The position numbers were made by a program, and so were the translations under genes. A stretch of DNA of 9,442 nucleotides from Candidatus Thorarchaeota archaeon. GTDB taxonomy: Archaea > Asgardarchaeota > Thorarchaeia > Thorarchaeales > Thorarchaeaceae. Where the stretch lies: positions 1-9,442 of the forward strand of contig JAEOUL010000178.1 in assembly GCA_016839345.1 (NCBI GenBank), read 5' to 3'. The notes under the pieces are model-generated. The model had not been told where the DNA came from and searched no databases. It saw only the letters and a program-made list of their open reading frames with translations. Positions within the stretch are counted from its first letter, which is position 1. Each line of letters starts with the position of its first letter. Of the stretch, positions 8,001 through 9,442 are shown one piece after another.

Positions 8001-8141
8001 ATGACCGAGGAATCCCGACCAACATCTACCCTCCAAAAGAATGCGGAAGTCCTTCATACTCTCTATGGCCTGTTGGATAGTGACCGTGAACCAACAGACC
8101 AAGACGCGCAGAGTCTTCGTTACCTCTATGCAAGTTCCTGA
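8001..8141 (+). CDS. Small acidic hypothetical protein (46 aa)
   Basis: The frame runs from the ATG at 8001 to the TGA at 8139-8141. GGTGA (7989-7993) lies 7 nt before the ATG, matching the ribosome binding site pattern of neighbouring genes; an in-frame GTG at 7938 has no such site. The product starts MTEESRPTSTLQKNAEV, continues through a probable amphipathic helix (LHTLYGLLDSD) and an acidic turn (REPTDQDAQ), and ends SLRYLYASS. It is soluble, with no Cys, metal motif or membrane segment. I do not recognise a family. The ribosome binding site and natural helix pattern favour a real gene, but at this length chance cannot be excluded. Confidence 0.5.
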   Translation: MTEESRPTSTLQKNAEVLHTLYGLLDSDREPTDQDAQSLRYLYASS

Positions 8142-8154
8142 CTTCCTTTATGAT

Positions 8155-8172
8155 CCTCATTTTCCAATGAGG
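8155..8172 (+). other. Short perfect hairpin after the 46-aa gene
   Basis: CCTCATT (8155-8161) and AATGAGG (8166-8172) form a 7-bp stem with a TTCC loop, starting 13 nt after the stop at 8141. No T-run follows, so it is not a clear terminator. It could protect a 3' end or be the first stem of the structured stretch that continues to 8260. Confidence 0.45.
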
Positions 8173-8180
8173 TCAATTCG

Positions 8181-8260
8181 CTGTCTCCGTGTGCACCTCC
8201 CGGCATCAGAGACACAGTGGGGTGACAAGCTCCCCTAGGCTTGTCCCCCACAACTTGTGT
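8181..8260 (+). ncRNA. Candidate structured RNA or leader upstream of the 38-aa gene
   Basis: The main element is GTGGGG-T-GACAAGC (8217-8230) pairing with GCTTGTC-CCCCAC (8239-8251): 13 bp with one bulged T around the loop TCCCCTAG. It can be extended outward by ACACA (8212-8216) with TGTGT (8256-8260) across a 4-nt internal loop. Just upstream CTGTCTC (about 8181-8187) can pair with GAGACACAG (about 8209-8217) with a 2-nt bulge; this competes with the outer part of the main hairpin, so the two forms may alternate. The stretch is richer in G+C than its surroundings and has no convincing frame. It could be an independent small RNA or the 5' leader of the gene at 8308. It matches no riboswitch, tRNA or SRP RNA that I recognise. 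Confidence 0.35.
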
Positions 8261-8297
8261 GAATTGTGGTGAACGCCCCTCTTCCCTTCTCATCCGT

Positions 8298-8302
8298 GGT
8301 GA
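8298..8302 (+). promoter_or_regulatory. Ribosome binding site of the 38-aa gene
   Basis: GGTGA lies 5 nt before the ATG at 8308, the same element and spacing as at the gene starting at 8551. It selects this ATG over the in-frame GTG codons at 8296 and 8299, which overlap the site. Confidence 0.5.
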
Positions 8303-8307
8303 TTAAG

Positions 8308-8424
8308 ATGGCAACTACTGCGAGAACAAAGCTGGCCCGTTCAAAGGGTACATCTACCATTCTCCGCAAGCATCGACTCCAGTCTGATAGAACCTTGCGT
8401 CGTCGTCTCAAGACAAGGAAGTAG
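8308..8424 (+). CDS. Tiny, very basic protein (38 aa), possibly nucleic-acid binding
   Basis: ATG at 8308, stop TAG at 8422-8424. The product starts MATTARTKLARSKGTS and ends RTLRRRLKTRK: 9 Arg and 5 Lys against a single Asp in 38 residues, so net charge is about +13. The first 17 residues are rich in Thr, Ser and Ala and probably disordered; the rest (ILRKHRLQSD and onward) could form a basic helix. This composition is typical of small ribosomal or chromatin-associated proteins that bind RNA or DNA, but it is not recognisably eL39, eL40, eL41 or eS30. A good ribosome binding site and the preceding structured stretch support a real, perhaps leader-regulated gene. Too short to have been called by many gene finders. 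Function is unknown. Confidence 0.55.
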   Translation: MATTARTKLARSKGTSTILRKHRLQSDRTLRRRLKTRK

Positions 8425-8540
8425 TTTTACAGATCTCTGTTTGCACATCACTATTCTATAGAGTATCTTAGAACACATGTTCCAAGCAATCAACAGATTT
8501 ATGGTGCAGGAGAGGAAATTTCATTCTATACTTTCGGTCT
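8425..8540. other. Gap before the polytopic membrane protein gene; weak promoter signals
   Basis: TTTTAC directly follows the stop of the 38-aa gene. Around 8450-8458 TTCTATAGAG could serve as a TATA-like element, placing a start near 8480 and a leader of about 70 nt. GAACA-CA-TGTTC (8471-8482) is a short inverted repeat at about that start position and might be an operator. None of these is strong. Confidence 0.25.
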
Positions 8541-8545
8541 GGTGA
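8541..8545 (+). promoter_or_regulatory. Ribosome binding site that decides the start at 8551
   Basis: GGTGA contains the in-frame GTG at 8542 and lies 5 nt before the ATG at 8551, so the ATG is the better start; the GTG would add only three residues. Confidence 0.5.
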
Positions 8546-8550
8546 ATGAT

Positions 8551-9225
8551 ATGAGTGAGAATTTGATCTCGAAACTGAAGATGGTTTCCATATTCATCTT
8601 TCTTGGTTTCCTCATGACGCTGGGAATGGCAGCAACAATCTTTCTCAATCCTGGTGGTGGAAATCTCTATGAAATACGACCCATTGCTAATGTGATTGCT
8701 GATTTACTGGCAGCAACTTCTCTGGACATAACTGTCAAACTTGCGAGTCTGATCTTTGACAACTTCTTCATGATTGGTTATCTGTCCATATTCTATGGGT
8801 TGTATCTCATAACTAAAGGAAAGGATGAACTGTTCGCAAAGATTGCATTTCTACTTGGTGGTGTCACGTTTGTTTCCGACCTTATAGAAAATGCGTTTCA
8901 GATTGCCCTGCTGACTGGAGTTCCAAATGGCTGGGTTCCAGCGGACAATGTGTTCTCAACACTCTGGGTTGTGATGTTTGTTAAGGACATTTCAAGCTAC
9001 ATGGCTGGCTTTATCTTCATTGTCATGCTACTTGTATCCCTAAACATACCTCGTGACTTCAGAGAAGAGAAGATAATCTTCATCATTCTGCTAGGAGTCT
9101 ACGTCATTCTTGGAGTCATCGCAATAATAGATCCTTCACTTCTGGTGTTCAGGAATCTCAGCTTCATGGTTGACCTACTGGTTGCATCAATACTCTTCAG
9201 AAAAATGGCATCAGATCTTGGATGA
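8551..9225 (+). CDS. Polytopic membrane protein of unknown function (about six helices)
   Basis: 224 residues from the ATG at 8551 (MSENLISKLKMVS). Hydrophobic segments, numbered from this start, lie at about 12-33 (VSIFIFLGFLMTLGMAATIF), 63-88 (ASLIFDNFFMIGYLSIFYG), 95-122 (IAFLLGGVTFVSDLIENAF), 140-164 (DISSYMAGFIFIVMLLVSL), 174-193 (IIFIILLGVYVILGVIAII) and 199-218 (LSFMVDLLVASILF). Charged residues inside helices stand out: Asp in FDNFF, Asp and Glu in SDLIENAF, and Lys-Asp before the fourth helix. These could line a pore or a substrate site, or form interhelix contacts. No signal peptide, ATP-binding or transporter signature is visible and I do not recognise the family. It converges on the minus-strand gene at the right edge, with a 75-bp gap. 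Confidence 0.85.
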   Translation: MSENLISKLKMVSIFIFLGFLMTLGMAATIFLNPGGGNLYEIRPIANVIADLLAATSLDITVKLASLIFDNFFMIGYLSIFYGLYLITKGKDELFAKIAFLLGGVTFVSDLIENAFQIALLTGVPNGWVPADNVFSTLWVVMFVKDISSYMAGFIFIVMLLVSLNIPRDFREEKIIFIILLGVYVILGVIAIIDPSLLVFRNLSFMVDLLVASILFRKMASDLG

Positions 9226-9271
9226 TTTCTCAACTTACACTCCTGGAAACTGGAAGAGAGTCTTGGTCCTC

Positions 9272-9278
9272 AAAAAAA
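9272..9278 (-). terminator. T7 run ending the minus-strand membrane protein gene
   Basis: Seven A on the + strand read as T7 on the minus strand, 22 nt after the stop codon of the gene that enters from the right edge. Archaeal termination commonly occurs at such runs. It also lies between two convergent genes, where a terminator is expected. No matching T-run is seen for the plus-strand gene. Confidence 0.5.
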
Positions 9279-9300
9279 GGTAAGGAACCTGAATAGTCAT

Positions 9301-9442
9301 CTACGAAGATTTTCGTATCAATACTAGAATCACGGATAGAATTGCATTGACACTACCAATGACAAAGAAGTAGATTCCAATCAAAATATCAACCAGAGGT
9401 ATGACCCACGAAACTCCTGCAATTACAGCTAGGAGCATTGCA
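9301..9442 (-). CDS. C-terminal end of a membrane protein running off the right edge
   Basis: Reading the minus strand from the edge, the frame with first full codon at 9441-9439 stays open to TAG at 9303-9301 and gives 46 residues: AMLLAVIAGVSWVIPLVDIL, then IGIYFFVIGSVNAIL, then SVILVLIRKSS. This is almost wholly hydrophobic, fits two membrane helices, and ends in a short basic tail (RKSS) typical of a C terminus on the cytosolic side. The ATG one codon inside the edge may be internal, so the true start is probably outside the window. The downstream T-run and convergent orientation support a real gene. Family not recognisable from this fragment. Confidence 0.65.
   Translation of the reverse strand, partial: AMLLAVIAGVSWVIPLVDILIGIYFFVIGSVNAILSVILVLIRKSS

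Noticed and set aside
8041..8238. A 65-codon plus-strand frame overlapping the 46-aa gene.
   Set aside because: It overlaps the better-supported frame at 8001, lacks a ribosome binding site and runs into the strong hairpin.
8212..8275. A possible tRNA in the structured stretch.
   Set aside because: No TTCGA-type T-loop, no closing acceptor stem and no plausible anticodon arm could be fitted.
8308..8345. Histone H3 tail-like start (ARTK) of the 38-aa protein.
   Set aside because: Only four residues match, there is no histone fold, and short basic Thr-rich sequences match by chance.

Overview
The window looks archaeal, and most likely comes from an Asgard-type archaeon (Thorarchaeia-like is a guess). 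Three things support this. Ribosome binding sites match the archaeal anti-Shine-Dalgarno (GGTGA, 5 to 8 nt before ATG, at four genes). The gene content is large glycosylated-looking surface proteins rather than bacterial envelope genes. Two neighbouring proteins join an extracellular beta-sandwich stalk, through one membrane helix, to a cytosolic domain that reads like a longin/roadblock (profilin-type) fold, a kind of domain plentiful in Asgard archaea. No tRNA, rRNA, CRISPR array, insertion sequence or integrase was seen.

Layout. Positions 1-1649 hold the 3' part of a surface protein (three Ig-like modules, membrane helix, cytosolic domain) whose reading frame is open through the left edge. 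After a 182-bp gap, 1832-6940 encodes a 1702-residue paralogue with a signal peptide, a jelly-roll-like domain, an array of eight ~100-residue Ig-like modules, a membrane helix and the same cytosolic domain. After 71 bp, 7012-7701 encodes a two-helix membrane protein with a cytosolic DUF4332-like helix-hairpin-helix region. A strong hairpin plus T7 run (7719-7763) closes this block.

The next 0.85 kb (7764-8550) is mostly non-coding with two probable tiny genes: a 46-residue acidic protein (8001-8141) and a 38-residue very basic protein (8308-8424). Between them is a short stretch with hairpins, one of them a 13-bp stem, which may be a structured leader or small RNA. Positions 8551-9225 encode an unrecognised protein with about six membrane helices. 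It converges on the C-terminal end of a minus-strand membrane protein (9442-9301) that runs off the right edge.

Working together (inference): the two paralogues look like single-pass receptors or adhesins that couple an outside ligand or surface to a cytosolic trafficking or GTPase-regulating type domain. The DUF4332 protein is probably co-transcribed with the second and may act at the same membrane. Nothing links the small genes or the right-hand membrane proteins to that role.
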